Positions 29,839-38,994 are shown, counted from the stretch's first letter. The stretch is DNA of 64,000 bases from Piscinibacter sp. HJYY11 (GCF_016735515.1 NZ_JAERQZ010000002.1:372001-436000), one strand, 5' to 3'. The notes: generated from the sequence alone by a model not told the origin. Translations and numbers: made by a program.

Positions 29839-30373
29839 CCTCACGCCATCCCGCAGCTCTGCCAGCTGGGCCGTCGTCGGCAGCCTGATGATTGCCGTGG
29901 GCCTCGCAGGGTGCGGAAGCAGTCCGAGTGCACCGTCGGCACCGGCACCCTCCGCGCCCAGCAAGGCCGCCGCGCCTGCAGCGCCCGCGCCGGCACCGGC
30001 GCCCGCAGTGTCGGGCGGCGTGAAGCTGCCGCCTCCGGCCCTGTCGCGCAACTGGAACGAGTACAAGCTGCAGGCGGCCAAGCGCATGGTCGCCGCCAAC
30101 CCGACGGGCACCTACACCGGCAAGCCGCAGCAGATGCTGCTTGCGATCCCGGTGCTCGAGATCGAGCTGAATGCCGATGGCAGCGTCAAGAACATCGATG
30201 TGATGCGCCGCCCGAGCCAGGCGCAGGAGACCACGCAGATGGCGATCGATGCGGTGAAGCGCGCCGCGCCCTTCGGCGATGTCTCGAAGTTGCCCAAGCC
30301 CTGGAAGTTCGCCGAGGCCTTCCTCTTCAACGACGACAGGCGCTTCAAGCCACGCACGCTCGACGCGCAATAA
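29825..30373 (+). CDS. Predicted lipoprotein with Pro/Ala-rich linker and TonB-C-like domain
   Basis: 182 residues from GTG at 29825, with AGAGGAAA upstream. The start lies inside the end of uvrC in another frame. An N-terminal segment ([19 protein letters not shown]) ends in a lipobox, so it should be lipidated. A low-complexity Pro/Ala/Ser linker follows (about residues 36-65). The C-terminal ~100 residues ([25 protein letters not shown], then [18 protein letters not shown]) look like the TonB C-terminal fold used by periplasmic linkers. No N-terminal TonB box or ExbBD genes are nearby, so a TonB energising role is not implied. Confidence 0.72.
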   Translation: MRCIDLTPSRSSASWAVVGSLMIAVGLAGCGSSPSAPSAPAPSAPSKAAAPAAPAPAPAPAVSGGVKLPPPALSRNWNEYKLQAAKRMVAANPTGTYTGKPQQMLLAIPVLEIELNADGSVKNIDVMRRPSQAQETTQMAIDAVKRAAPFGDVSKLPKPWKFAEAFLFNDDRRFKPRTLDAQ

Positions 30374-30427
30374 CCTCCAATCTGAAGAACGCGCGGGCGA
30401 AGCCGAGAAGTTCGGCACAATCCCCGC

Positions 30428-30994
30428 ATGTTCTTCAATCTGCCCACCCTGCTGACCTGGGCGCGCATCGTCGCGATCCCGCTGATCGTCGGGATCTTCT
30501 ACCTCGATCTCACCGCGGGCACCAAGAACCTGGTGGCCACGGTCCTCTTCGTGGTGGTGGCCCTGACCGACTGGGCTGATGGCTACCTCGCACGCAAGCT
30601 CAACCAGACGTCTTCCTTCGGTGCCTTCCTCGACCCGGTGGCCGACAAGTTCCTGGTCTGCGCCTCGCTTCTGATCCTGGTGCAGCTCGGCCGACTGGAG
30701 TCGCTGGTCGCCCTGGTGATCATCGGCCGCGAGATCGCGATCTCGGCCTTGCGCGAGTGGATGGCGCAGATCGGCGCGTCGCGCAGCGTGGCGGTGCACA
30801 TGCTCGGCAAGCTCAAGACGACGGTGCAGATGGTCGCGATCCCGTTCCTGCTGTACCACGGGTCCCTGTTCGGCGTGATCGACACGCAGGCCTGGGGCAC
30901 CTGGCTCATCTACGCCGCGGCGGTGCTCACCATCTGGTCGATGGTGTATTACCTGCAGAAGGCTCTGCCGGAAATCCGCGCCAAGGTCCGCTGA
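30428..30994 (+). CDS. pgsA: CDP-diacylglycerol-glycerol-3-phosphate 3-phosphatidyltransferase
   Basis: A 188-residue integral membrane enzyme making phosphatidylglycerophosphate. The CDP-alcohol phosphotransferase signature DG-x2-AR-x8-G-x3-D-x3-D is present in DWADGYLARKLNQTSSFGAF followed by LDPVADK. About four to six hydrophobic helices are visible. A CACAAT hexamer lies only 6 nt before the ATG, with no Shine-Dalgarno, so translation may be leaderless. Confidence 0.95.
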   Translation: MFFNLPTLLTWARIVAIPLIVGIFYLDLTAGTKNLVATVLFVVVALTDWADGYLARKLNQTSSFGAFLDPVADKFLVCASLLILVQLGRLESLVALVIIGREIAISALREWMAQIGASRSVAVHMLGKLKTTVQMVAIPFLLYHGSLFGVIDTQAWGTWLIYAAAVLTIWSMVYYLQKALPEIRAKVR

Positions 30995-31010
30995 CGCCGT
31001 TCCGCAGTCC

Positions 31011-31913
31011 GTGACGAGCCTTCAACGCGACGCGCTGCTGCGTGTCATGCCCGCGGTGTTCGTGCTGATCTGGAGCACGGGCTTCATCGTCGCGCGCTAT
31101 GGCATGCCACACGCGCCGCCGCTCACCTTCCTCAGTTGGCGCTATGCGTTGTCGGTGCTGTGCTTCGGCATCTGGATCGTGCTGTCGCGCGCGGCCTGGC
31201 CACAGGGTGCGAAGCAGTGGGGGCACCTCTTCGTAACAGGTGTGCTGATGCACGCTGGCTATCTCGGTGGGGTGTGGGCCGCAGTGAAGGCCGGCATGGG
31301 TGCCGGCACCATCGCCCTGCTCGTCGGCTTGCAGCCGGTCCTGACGGCGCTCTGGTTGAGCCGCTCGCAGTCGCATGGCGAGGGCACTGCCGTTTCATGG
31401 CGGCAGTGGGTAGGCTTGCTGCTGGGCTTGCTGGGCCTCTTGCTCGTGGTGTGGCGCAAGCTCGGAGCGGGCGAGTTGTCGGCGCTGAACCTGTCGCTTG
31501 CGGTGCTGGCATTGATGGCCATCACGGCCGGCACGCTCTATCAGAAACGATTCGTCGCACCGTGCGATGTGCGGACTGCGAACATGGTGCAGCTGCTGGC
31601 GGCGCTCGCCGTGAGTCTTCCGCTTGCACTCCTCGAGACCGAGCCCATCGTGTTGCATCCGCACTTCGTTGGTGCTCTCGCATGGTCGGTCCTGGGGTTG
31701 ACCCTTGGCGGAAGTTCGCTGCTCTATCTCTTGATCCAGCGAGGCGCGGCAACGCAGGTGACGAGCCTTCTGTATCTCGTGCCGCCCACCACCGCAGTGA
31801 TGGCTTGGTTGCTTTTCAAAGAAGCATTGACGTTGCTCATGCTGGTCGGAATGGCACTCACTGCACTCGGTGTGTGGCTCGTCGCGCGCACCGAGGGAAA
31901 GCCCGAGGCGTGA
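31011..31913 (+). CDS. DMT-superfamily (EamA-type) transporter
   Basis: 300 residues with about ten hydrophobic helices arranged as two EamA repeats (first SLQRDALLRVMPAVFVLIWSTGFIVARYGMP, second LNLSLAVLALMAITAGTLYQKRF). It resembles inner-membrane drug/metabolite exporters. The substrate is unknown. The start is GTG at 31011, 16 nt after pgsA; an ATG at 31047 is an alternative. G+C appears a little lower than in the flanking genes, which is common for membrane proteins and not strong evidence of transfer. Confidence 0.88.
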   Translation: MTSLQRDALLRVMPAVFVLIWSTGFIVARYGMPHAPPLTFLSWRYALSVLCFGIWIVLSRAAWPQGAKQWGHLFVTGVLMHAGYLGGVWAAVKAGMGAGTIALLVGLQPVLTALWLSRSQSHGEGTAVSWRQWVGLLLGLLGLLLVVWRKLGAGELSALNLSLAVLALMAITAGTLYQKRFVAPCDVRTANMVQLLAALAVSLPLALLETEPIVLHPHFVGALAWSVLGLTLGGSSLLYLLIQRGAATQVTSLLYLVPPTTAVMAWLLFKEALTLLMLVGMALTALGVWLVARTEGKPEA

Positions 31914-32025
31914 TGCGCACACGAGGTGTCGAAGTAGGCGGCACCCCTTCGCTTGTCAAGCGTGGAAGCACGCGGCGAGGCCCTCCGGCGATGCAGTTGA
32001 TTACGCATAGAATCCGCTTCCGCGC

Positions 32026-32054
32026 TTGACACTGGGGGTGCCTGCGGCTGTAAT
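32026..32054 (+). promoter_or_regulatory. Sigma-70 promoter of the HU gene
   Basis: TTGACA (32026-32031), 17-bp spacer, TGTAAT (32049-32054). Near consensus and the strongest housekeeping promoter I see in the window. It would give a leader of about 80 nt before the HU GTG. Fits a highly expressed nucleoid protein. Confidence 0.8.
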
Positions 32055-32139
32055 CGTTTGAGCCGTTGAGCCACCAAACACGCGGCCCGAACCATCCACC
32101 CAGATTCTTTCGAGACACCTTTTTTGAGGGGGTACCTTC

Positions 32140-32412
32140 GTGAACAAATCCGAATTGATTGAACACATTGCCAAACAGGCTGACATCTCCAAAGCTGCTG
32201 CCACTCGCGCGCTGGAGGCCCTGATCGGCGGTGTGAAATCAACGCTCAAGAAGAACAACAGCGTCTCGCTGGTGGGCTTTGGCACTTTCAGCGTGAGCAA
32301 GCGCGCTGCACGCTCCGGCCGCAACCCCCGCACCGGCGCGACCATCAAGATCAAGGCTGCCAAGGTGCCGAAGTTCCGCCCGGGCAAGGCCCTGAAGGAT
32401 GCGGTCAACTGA
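32140..32412 (+). CDS. HU-family DNA-binding protein
   Basis: 90 residues from GTG at 32140, with GAGGGGG upstream. Canonical [27 protein letters not shown] at the N-terminus, [23 protein letters not shown] leading into the DNA-embracing beta arm ([20 protein letters not shown]). It is a nucleoid-associated histone-like protein. A strong promoter lies upstream, and tRNA-Val follows 13 nt after the stop. Confidence 0.96.
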   Translation: MNKSELIEHIAKQADISKAAATRALEALIGGVKSTLKKNNSVSLVGFGTFSVSKRAARSGRNPRTGATIKIKAAKVPKFRPGKALKDAVN

Positions 32413-32425
32413 TTGAGAATTCTGC

Positions 32426-32501
32426 GGGTGCTTAGCTCAGTTGGTAGAGCGGCGCCCTTACAAGGCGTAGGTCGGGGGTTCGAGCCCCTCAGCACCCACC
32501 A
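32426..32501 (+). tRNA. tRNA-Val (UAC anticodon)
   Basis: A 76-nt cloverleaf with encoded CCA. Acceptor stem GGGTGCT/AGCACCC, D arm GCTC-AGTTGGTA-GAGC, anticodon arm GCGCC-CTTACAA-GGCGT with anticodon TAC, T arm with GGTTCGAGCC. It lies directly after the HU gene and before ppiD. Confidence 0.97.
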
Positions 32502-32565
32502 AGTCGTAGAGCTGGCCCCAAGGTGACCAGCCACCGTCAGATAAGATTCACGGCGTCCACCCGGC

Positions 32566-32589
32566 AAAGGCGAACTCAGGTTCGCCTTT
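32566..32589 (+). terminator. Hairpin terminator after tRNA-Val
   Basis: Perfect 10-bp stem AAAGGCGAAC / GTTCGCCTTT around TCAG. The T run is short (CTTTGTTG). It lies 64 nt after the tRNA and 58 nt before ppiD. Confidence 0.75.
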
Positions 32590-32646
32590 GTTGCGTCTGG
32601 AGCCCCATTGCGCTCCTGCTCTGCGATCCATTGATCGAGGTCACCG

Positions 32647-34569
32647 ATGTTTGAATTCGTCCGCAAGCACACTCGCATCCTGCAGTTCGTGCTGGTGTTG
32701 CTGATCTTCCCGTCCTTCGTGCTCTTTGGCATCCAGGGCTACAGCGGCCTGACCGAAGGCGGCAATGCCACGGTCGCGACCGTCGGGTCTCGCAAGATCA
32801 AACAGGCCGAGCTCGATGCTGCGCATCGTCGCCAGGTCGACATGCTGCGCCAGCAGATGCCAGGCATCGACGTGGCGCTCTTCGACACGCCGCAAATGAA
32901 GCGCAACACGCTCGACGGTCTTGTGCGCGAGCAAGTCATGCTTGCCGCAGCCGAGAAGGCGGGCTACGTGACGACCGACGATCGCCTGCTGCGCGAGTAC
33001 ATGACCGACCGGCAGTTCGACACCTTCCGTCGACCCGATGGCAGCCTGAACGTGCAGGCCCTCGAGCAGGCACTGAACGCACAAGGCCTCACCAAGCAGG
33101 GCTACGACCAGCTCAAGCGCGAAGAGCTGATGATGCGCCAGGTGCAGGGCGGCATGGTGAACACGGTCGTGGCGCCGTCGACGGCGGTGGCTTCTGCGAT
33201 GGATGCCTTGTTCCAGCAGCGCGAGGTGCAACTGCAGCGCTTCGACACGAAAGACTATCTGTCCAAGGTCAACCCGACCGATGCGGACCTCGAGGCCTAT
33301 TACAAGAACCCGGCGCACGCTGCCGAATTCCAGCTGCCCGAGAAAGCCGACGTGGAGTACGTCGTGCTCGACCTCGAGACCATCAAGAAGGGCATCAACG
33401 TGCCCGAGGACGAGCTCAAGAAGTACTACAGCGAAAACGAGAAGAACTACACCACTGCCGAAGAGCGTCGCGCGAGCCACATCCTGATCAAGGCGCCGTC
33501 GTCCATGCCGGCGGCTGAGCGGACGCAAGCGCGCGCCAAAGCCGATGCGTTGCTCGCCGAGCTGACCAAGGCGCCGGCGTCCTTCGCCGATGTTGCACGC
33601 AAGAATTCGCAAGACAGCTCGACCGCTGCGACCGGCGGCGATGCCGATCTCTTCATTGCCCGAGGCGACACCGAGAAGGCCTACGAAGACGCGCTGTTCG
33701 CGCTGAAGAAGCCGGGCGAACTGAGTCCCGTCGTGGAGACGAAGGACGGCTTCTTCATCCTGCAGCTCAAGGCCACGCGTGGTGGCGAAAAGCGGCCCTA
33801 TGAAAGCGTGCGCGCCGACATCGAGCAGCAGCGCAAGAATCAGCTGGCCCAGGCCGAATACGCCAAGGCGGCAGCCGACTTCGGCAACGTCGTCTACGAG
33901 CAGTCCGACAGCCTCAAGCCGGCCGTCGACAAGTTCAAGCTCGAGTTGCGCACGGCCAAGGGCGTCACCCGCTTGCCGCAGCAAGATGCGTCAGGCCCCC
34001 TGGGCTCCAAGAAGTTGCTTGATGCCATCTTCAACGCGGAGGCCTTGCGCAACAAGCGCAACACCGAAGCGGTGGAGACCGCGCCCAACACGCTGGTCTC
34101 GGCACGTGTCGTGAACTACCAGCCGGCGGCGACGCCGCCCTTGGCGGAGGTCAAGAGCCGCGTGCGCGAGAAGGTGGTGGCGCAGCAGGCTGCGGCCCTG
34201 GCGCGCAAGGAAGGCGAGGCCCGACTGGCGGAGCTTCAGAAGGCGCCGGCCACCGACCTGGGCACGCCGACGAAGGTGGTCTCACGTGCCCAGGCGCAGG
34301 ACGTGCCTCGCCCCGTCGTCGATGCGGTTCTGAAGGTCCCGACGGTGCCCGCCGTCGAGGGCGTGTCGCTGGACGACGAAGGGTATGTGGTGGCCAAGGT
34401 CACCAAGGTGCTGGGTCGTGACCCGTCCACCGCCGATGCAGCCCGCGCCTCCAGCTCTTACGCGCAAGCCTGGGCGAGTGCCGAAGCCCAGGCGTACTAC
34501 GCCGCGCTGAAGAGCCGGTTCAAGGTTGAAGTTCACACGCCTGCCGCAGCGTCTGCTCCGACGAAGTGA
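32647..34569 (+). CDS. ppiD: Periplasmic folding chaperone / peptidyl-prolyl isomerase PpiD
   Basis: 640 residues. One N-terminal transmembrane helix (about 12-33, ILQFVLVLLIFPSFVLFGI) anchors a periplasmic SurA_N-type chaperone domain. A parvulin domain spans about residues 270-375 (RRASHILIKAPS, GDADLFIARGDTEKAYEDALFAL, SPVVETKDGFFILQL), and a C-terminal chaperone segment follows. It assists folding of outer-membrane proteins at the SecYEG exit. Length matches PpiD (about 620-640), not SurA. GAGG lies upstream of the ATG. Confidence 0.95.
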   Translation: MFEFVRKHTRILQFVLVLLIFPSFVLFGIQGYSGLTEGGNATVATVGSRKIKQAELDAAHRRQVDMLRQQMPGIDVALFDTPQMKRNTLDGLVREQVMLAAAEKAGYVTTDDRLLREYMTDRQFDTFRRPDGSLNVQALEQALNAQGLTKQGYDQLKREELMMRQVQGGMVNTVVAPSTAVASAMDALFQQREVQLQRFDTKDYLSKVNPTDADLEAYYKNPAHAAEFQLPEKADVEYVVLDLETIKKGINVPEDELKKYYSENEKNYTTAEERRASHILIKAPSSMPAAERTQARAKADALLAELTKAPASFADVARKNSQDSSTAATGGDADLFIARGDTEKAYEDALFALKKPGELSPVVETKDGFFILQLKATRGGEKRPYESVRADIEQQRKNQLAQAEYAKAAADFGNVVYEQSDSLKPAVDKFKLELRTAKGVTRLPQQDASGPLGSKKLLDAIFNAEALRNKRNTEAVETAPNTLVSARVVNYQPAATPPLAEVKSRVREKVVAQQAAALARKEGEARLAELQKAPATDLGTPTKVVSRAQAQDVPRPVVDAVLKVPTVPAVEGVSLDDEGYVVAKVTKVLGRDPSTADAARASSSYAQAWASAEAQAYYAALKSRFKVEVHTPAAASAPTK

Positions 34570-34590
34570 GCTCGGGCGCTGCCGGTCCGC

Positions 34591-34596
34591 TATACT
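34591..34596 (+). promoter_or_regulatory. Candidate -10 of tRNA-His
   Basis: TATACT, 12 nt before the tRNA 5' end. No clear -35 is seen, and that stretch overlaps the last ppiD codons. Confidence 0.45.
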
Positions 34597-34608
34597 TGCC
34601 GGCTCTGC

Positions 34609-34685
34609 GGTGGCTGTAGCTCAGTTGGTAGAGTCCCAGATTGTGATTCTGGTTGTCGTGGGTTCGAGTCCCATCAGCCACCCCA
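34609..34685 (+). tRNA. tRNA-His (GUG anticodon)
   Basis: 77 nt including the extra 5' G (34609) opposite discriminator C73, typical of tRNA-His, and encoded CCA. Acceptor stem GTGGCTG/CAGCCAC, D arm GCTC-AGTTGGTA-GAGT, anticodon arm CCAGA-TTGTGAT-TCTGG with anticodon GTG, T arm with GGTTCGAGTCC. Confidence 0.97.
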
Positions 34686-34693
34686 CCGTATTC

Positions 34694-34718
34694 AAGGCCT
34701 CCCCTGTGGAGGCCTTTT
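34694..34718. terminator. Bidirectional terminator between tRNA-His and the sensor kinase
   Basis: AA, stem GGCCTCC (34696-34702), loop CCTGT, stem GGAGGCC (34708-34714), TTTT. The A/T symmetry lets it stop transcription of both the tRNA (plus strand) and the kinase gene (minus strand), whose stop codon begins at the last T. Confidence 0.88.
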
Positions 34719-37009
34719 CATTTGGCAGATGGCTCCGCGCGCTCCGATAGCTGGCGGACGCACACCCGGCAGCAGATGCCGCCGGTCGGCACCTCGCGCC
34801 ATTCCACTTCCCCGCCGAGCTGCTTGACGCGCTTGCGCACCCCTCCCAGCCCGAGCCCGTGGGACCAGGCCTTGGGGTTGCGACCGACGCCGTTGTCGCA
34901 AACGCTGAGGTCGAGGCGATCGTTCTCCAGCGAGAACTCGACGTCGACGCGGCGTGCCTGCGAATGCGAGATGACGTTGCTGACCAGTTCGCGCATGACC
35001 CGGGTCAGGGCCGACCACTGGACGACGGAGAGGGAGATGTCGCGATCGGTACTGAAGCTCCAGCCCAGCGTGATGTGAGCGGCGGCCAGGCGCTGCGTGA
35101 GGTCGGCTTTCCACTCGGCGGCCGCGTGTGACAGCGGGTGGCTGGGGGCGGCCAGGCCACGGGTGAGCGTCTTCAGGTCCTGCAGCGTGTGCCGCACGTA
35201 GTCCTCCATCTCGGGAGACTGGGCCTTGTACATCAGTGTCAGCAGGCGAGCGCCGATGTCGTCGTGCAAGTCCTGTGCGATGCGCAGCCGCTCTTCATTG
35301 CGACCCTGCTCGACGGCTTGGTCGAACGCGACGGCGCGCCGCAACTGCTCGACGACCCGCTCTGCGAGCCGGGCGTCTTCCGACGTGAACAGCCGTCGGC
35401 CGTGGTGGGCAAAGCGGATGACGATGGTGCCGTGCTCGGTCGCATCGCCGTGAGGCAACTCCGGAACAGGGATCAGCAGCGTGGAGCCGGCGCCGGCCAC
35501 GCGCGGCGTCGGGTAGCGCTTGTCGATCACGCCGGCCTCCATCGGCTGGAAGAGATCGCGCAGCAGCTGCGTCAGCAGGCTCGACGTACGCTCAGGATGG
35601 GCTTCGACCTCGCGCGCAATGCGATAGAGCTTCTCGAACATGCGCTCGGTGGTGATCACGTTCTGGTTGCTCAGCTGGTTGAGCAGCCACTGGCGGGCGC
35701 CCGAATACAAGCCCAGCGACAAGAAGAGCGCCAGCGTCAGCGAAGCGAACTGGCCGAGCGAAAACGCGGCGACGAAGAGCAGGTCGAGCGCCGTCGCGAT
35801 GGTGCTGATGGCCGCGAGCAGCGAGAACTCGCGCATCACCTGCTGCGATTTCGAGAGGAAGGGCAGCAGCACCAGCAAGGAGCCGAGAAGCACCGACCAC
35901 AAGGTAGGCCCGACGATGGCGATCTGCTGCTGCAGCAAGGGGTGGTTGGCCGACCAGGCGATCGCAAGCGTGAGCGCGAGCCACGCCGCCGTGGCGAGCG
36001 TCGCGAAACGCCTCGTCACGATGGCGAACGGATGCGGCTCGAGCATGTGCGACCAGCTGAGCAACACGATCGCGCCCATGCCGAGAAGGGCCACGCTGCC
36101 TTGCACCCACCACCAGGCGGCCGCGAGCGCACCGTGGTTCAACGCCCACGACACAGCGGCCGTGCCCAGCCAGACCAGCCAGCCAATCACCCCTGCTGCA
36201 GGCAGCCGCCGTGGATGAAGCGCCGCGGCGTGCACCAGGGCGGCGCCTGCCAGGAGGTCAAGCGTCGCATGCGCGGGCAGGTTCCAATGCGGCATCGGCA
36301 GCGGAAGGCCCAGCGACATGCTCGACTCGATCGCAATCAGGGCCAGGTTGCCGGCCTGGCACAAGGCGGCCAACGCGAAGAGCAGATTGCGCAGGGTCGG
36401 CCTCGCCAGCATGACGACCATGGCCACGAGGTAGACGATCAGCGCAAGCCCGCACAACAGCCAGAACATCGGGCTGAGGGCCCGGATGCCGCGTGGCTCG
36501 GCTGGCACTTCGGCAGAGGAGCCATCGGCGAAGAGCAGGCTGACCTTGCCCTGCTGCAGGGCGCTCGCCATCGCCTGCTGCATGGCGATGTGCGCGTTGC
36601 GCTGGTTGTCGTCGACGAGCCAGCGGGAGGCGCGCCGCAGTGCCAGGTCGTCGAGTTTGATTCGGGTGCCATCGGCAGCCACCATCGCGACCACCGCTTC
36701 TCCTTCGTGGGGCTTGAGGACGGGCAGGGCGCTGGAGGCGAGCTCGAGTTGGCCTTTGCCCGAGGCGCGCCAGCCGACGTCGACCTGGGGAATGTCGCCC
36801 AGCGCACGCGCGAGCAGCAGGGTTGCAAGGCACCCGATGAGTGCCGCCACCACCAGCAGCCGCAGTCGCCAGCCCATCCACCGCGACAGGGGCTCGGCGG
36901 CGAGGCTGCGCTCGATCAGAGCGGAGTCGAGGGTCGAGTTTTCAGCGCCGAGGGTCGAGGCGCCCGGCAGCGCCGAATCAACGGAAGCGGACAGGCCGGG
37001 CGGGTGCAT
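34718..37009 (-). CDS. NarX-type sensor histidine kinase with multi-helix membrane module
   Basis: 763 residues. One N-terminal transmembrane helix (about 46-67) is followed by a ~110-residue extracytoplasmic domain and then about eight hydrophobic helices (from LSPMFWLLCGLALIVYLVAMVVML to FASLTLALFLSLGLYSGA). A GAF-like linker, a HisKA_3 H-box DLHDDIGARLLTL (phosphoacceptor His582) and an HATPase_c core (RELVSNVISHSQARR, CDNGVGRNP, GLGLGGVRKRV) complete it. The membrane module recalls 7TMR-type sensors, but I cannot assign the ligand. Its partner response regulator is encoded 30 nt upstream on the same strand. Confidence 0.9.
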   Translation of the reverse strand: MHPPGLSASVDSALPGASTLGAENSTLDSALIERSLAAEPLSRWMGWRLRLLVVAALIGCLATLLLARALGDIPQVDVGWRASGKGQLELASSALPVLKPHEGEAVVAMVAADGTRIKLDDLALRRASRWLVDDNQRNAHIAMQQAMASALQQGKVSLLFADGSSAEVPAEPRGIRALSPMFWLLCGLALIVYLVAMVVMLARPTLRNLLFALAALCQAGNLALIAIESSMSLGLPLPMPHWNLPAHATLDLLAGAALVHAAALHPRRLPAAGVIGWLVWLGTAAVSWALNHGALAAAWWWVQGSVALLGMGAIVLLSWSHMLEPHPFAIVTRRFATLATAAWLALTLAIAWSANHPLLQQQIAIVGPTLWSVLLGSLLVLLPFLSKSQQVMREFSLLAAISTIATALDLLFVAAFSLGQFASLTLALFLSLGLYSGARQWLLNQLSNQNVITTERMFEKLYRIAREVEAHPERTSSLLTQLLRDLFQPMEAGVIDKRYPTPRVAGAGSTLLIPVPELPHGDATEHGTIVIRFAHHGRRLFTSEDARLAERVVEQLRRAVAFDQAVEQGRNEERLRIAQDLHDDIGARLLTLMYKAQSPEMEDYVRHTLQDLKTLTRGLAAPSHPLSHAAAEWKADLTQRLAAAHITLGWSFSTDRDISLSVVQWSALTRVMRELVSNVISHSQARRVDVEFSLENDRLDLSVCDNGVGRNPKAWSHGLGLGGVRKRVKQLGGEVEWREVPTGGICCRVCVRQLSERAEPSAK

Positions 37010-37039
37010 CTGGGCATCACCGAGCGGGCGGTGTCGGCC

Positions 37040-37783
37040 TCAGACCAGCCCTTGCTTGCTGGCGAGCACGGCTGCCTCGGCGCGGCTCGACACGTTCAGC
37101 TTCTTGTAGATCGACTTGATGTGGTCGTTGACGGTGAACCACTTGATGCCCATCAGGTTGGCGATTTCCTTGATGGTGAAGCCCTTGCTGAGATAGGTGA
37201 GCACCTCGCTCTCGCGCGGCGTGAGGCGCTCGTGGTCGAGCGGCGCACCACGGCCGAGGGCCATCGGCCGGCTGCTCTGGAAGCCGGAACCCCCGCCGAG
37301 TGCCGGCTCGGCCGCATTGCCCGTGCCGCCCGGGCCCTGGCGGAAGTGGCTCAGCAGACGTCGCGCGATGGCCGGCGACAGCGGCGGCTGCCCGCGCACG
37401 ATCTTCTGCAGCTCCTCCACCAGCACCTCGAAGCGGTCTTCCTTCAGCAGGTAGCCATCGGCACCGCATTGCAGCGCCGGGAAGAGGTGGTCGTCATCGG
37501 AATAGAGCGTGGTGACGATCTTGGTGGCCGGGTAGCGCGCCAGCTCGGCCAGCAACTCCATGCCGTTGCCATCGGGCAGCTCCAGGTCGACGAGGGCGAG
37601 CTTGAAGGGATCCGCAGGAATCTCGCCGTTCTTCAGGTCGCGCAGCCCGATCTGGCGACGCGCGGTTTCCAGGTCACCGGCTTCGGTGATGGCGATGTCG
37701 TCGCTGAAGCTCTCGCGCACCACGCGGCACAGGAAGCTGCGGGCGACCGGGTTGTCTTCGACGATCAGTACCTTGATGGCCAT
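37040..37783 (-). CDS. LuxR/NarL-family response regulator
   Basis: 247 residues. The N-terminal receiver has an acidic pair (VLIVEDNP), phosphoacceptor Asp66 in LALVDLELPDG, and the conserved Lys in YLLKEDRFE. A Gly/Pro-rich linker (about 160-190) leads to the C-terminal LuxR HTH (LTPRESEVLTYLSKGFTIKEIANLMGIKWFTVNDHIKSIYKKL). It is the first gene of the operon with the downstream NarX-type kinase. The receiver has a ~10-residue insertion before the phosphoacceptor Asp compared with typical NarL proteins. Confidence 0.92.
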   Translation of the reverse strand: MAIKVLIVEDNPVARSFLCRVVRESFSDDIAITEAGDLETARRQIGLRDLKNGEIPADPFKLALVDLELPDGNGMELLAELARYPATKIVTTLYSDDDHLFPALQCGADGYLLKEDRFEVLVEELQKIVRGQPPLSPAIARRLLSHFRQGPGGTGNAAEPALGGGSGFQSSRPMALGRGAPLDHERLTPRESEVLTYLSKGFTIKEIANLMGIKWFTVNDHIKSIYKKLNVSSRAEAAVLASKQGLV

Positions 37784-37883
37784 GCCTGCGGGGTGCGCTC
37801 AGGAGTGCGTTCACAGAGAGGACACGCATCGTAGCGCACTGACCCTCGGGTGGCGTATCCCACACTCCTCAATGGCGAGGATG

Positions 37884-37911
37884 GGTGGTGCACTTGTCGT
37901 GGTGCACCACC
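37884..37911. repeat. Perfect inverted repeat downstream of the quinone oxidoreductase gene
   Basis: 10-bp arms GGTGGTGCAC and GTGCACCACC with an 8-nt loop. It lies 11 nt after the minus-strand stop at 37922. No T run follows on either strand, so it is either a weak or factor-dependent terminator, or a protein-binding palindrome upstream of the response-regulator gene. Confidence 0.6.
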
Positions 37912-37921
37912 TTGGGCGGCC

Positions 37922-38899
37922 TTACTCGTTGAGGAGGACGAGCTTGCCGCGCACTTGCCGGCTGCCCATGCGCGTGAAGGCTTCCTTGAGCCCGGTCATG
38001 GGCAGGCGGGTGTCGATCACCGGCTTGATCTTGCCCTGCGCGTACCACGAGGCCAGATCGGCCAGTGCCTGCACGTGTTGCTTCGGCTCGCGGCGCGCGA
38101 ACTCGCCCCAGAACACCCCGACGATCGCGGCACCCTTCAGCAAGGTGAGGTTGAGCGGAATGGCAGGGATGGTGCCCTGCGCAAACCCGATGACGAGATA
38201 GCGGCCGCGCCAGCCGATGGAACGGAACACGGGCTCGGCGAGGTCGCCGCCGACCGGGTCGTAGACGATGTCGGGCCCCTTGCCGTCGGTGAGGGCCTTG
38301 ATCTCGTCACGGATGTTGGCCTTCGCGTAGTTGATGGTCGCGTCGGCTCCCAGCTCCTTGCACAAGGCGCACTTCTCGTCGCTCGACGCGGCGGCGATCA
38401 CCTTGGCGCCGGCGGCCTTGGCGATCTGGATGGCCGCCGTGCCCACGCCGCCTGCCGCGCCGAGCACAAGCACCGTCTCGCCCGCCTTGAGCGCACCACG
38501 GTCCATCAGCGCGTGCCAGGTGGTGCCGTAGGTGCACAGGAACGCTGCAGCATCGTCGAACGCAAAGCCTTTGGGCAGCGGCATCAACAGTGAGGTCTTG
38601 GCGACCACGTGGGTGCCGAAGCCGCCACCACCGCCGAAGGCCGCGACTGCATCGCCCACCTTAAAGTTGGTCACGCCTTCACCCACTGCTTCGATGACGC
38701 CGGCGTATTCGGAGCCGGGCACGAAAGGCGGTGTCGGCTTGGCCTGGTACTTGTTCTGGACGATCAAAAGGTCAGGGAAGTTCAGGCTCGCGGCCTTGAT
38801 CGCGATACGCACTTCGCCCGACTTGGGCTCGGGTGTCGGCAGGTCCTTCCATTCGAGGGCTTCGGGGCCGATCGGGTTCTCGCAGAGCCATGCTTTCAT
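37922..38899 (-). CDS. NADPH:quinone oxidoreductase family protein (zinc-less MDR)
   Basis: 325 residues from the ATG at 38899 ([17 protein letters not shown]), which has GGAG 6 nt upstream; an ATG at 38911 is less well placed. It is a medium-chain dehydrogenase/reductase of the quinone oxidoreductase type. The GroES-like N-terminal half contains [12 protein letters not shown] and [18 protein letters not shown]. The nucleotide-binding half contains [27 protein letters not shown]. The structural zinc cysteines of alcohol dehydrogenases are absent. The physiological substrate is unknown. Confidence 0.9.
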   Translation of the reverse strand: MKAWLCENPIGPEALEWKDLPTPEPKSGEVRIAIKAASLNFPDLLIVQNKYQAKPTPPFVPGSEYAGVIEAVGEGVTNFKVGDAVAAFGGGGGFGTHVVAKTSLLMPLPKGFAFDDAAAFLCTYGTTWHALMDRGALKAGETVLVLGAAGGVGTAAIQIAKAAGAKVIAAASSDEKCALCKELGADATINYAKANIRDEIKALTDGKGPDIVYDPVGGDLAEPVFRSIGWRGRYLVIGFAQGTIPAIPLNLTLLKGAAIVGVFWGEFARREPKQHVQALADLASWYAQGKIKPVIDTRLPMTGLKEAFTRMGSRQVRGKLVLLNE

Positions 38900-38994
38900 C
38901 GTCGTCTCCATCCAGTGGGGCAGGGGTCGAAGATCATAGACGGCACGCCTGTGCCAGCCCCGTCACGGAGGTGACGAGTCCCTACAATCGCCAC

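Noticed and set aside
32412..32647. Integration site at tRNA-Val
   Set aside because: No integrase, direct repeat of the tRNA 3' end or foreign cargo is seen; flanking genes are core functions.
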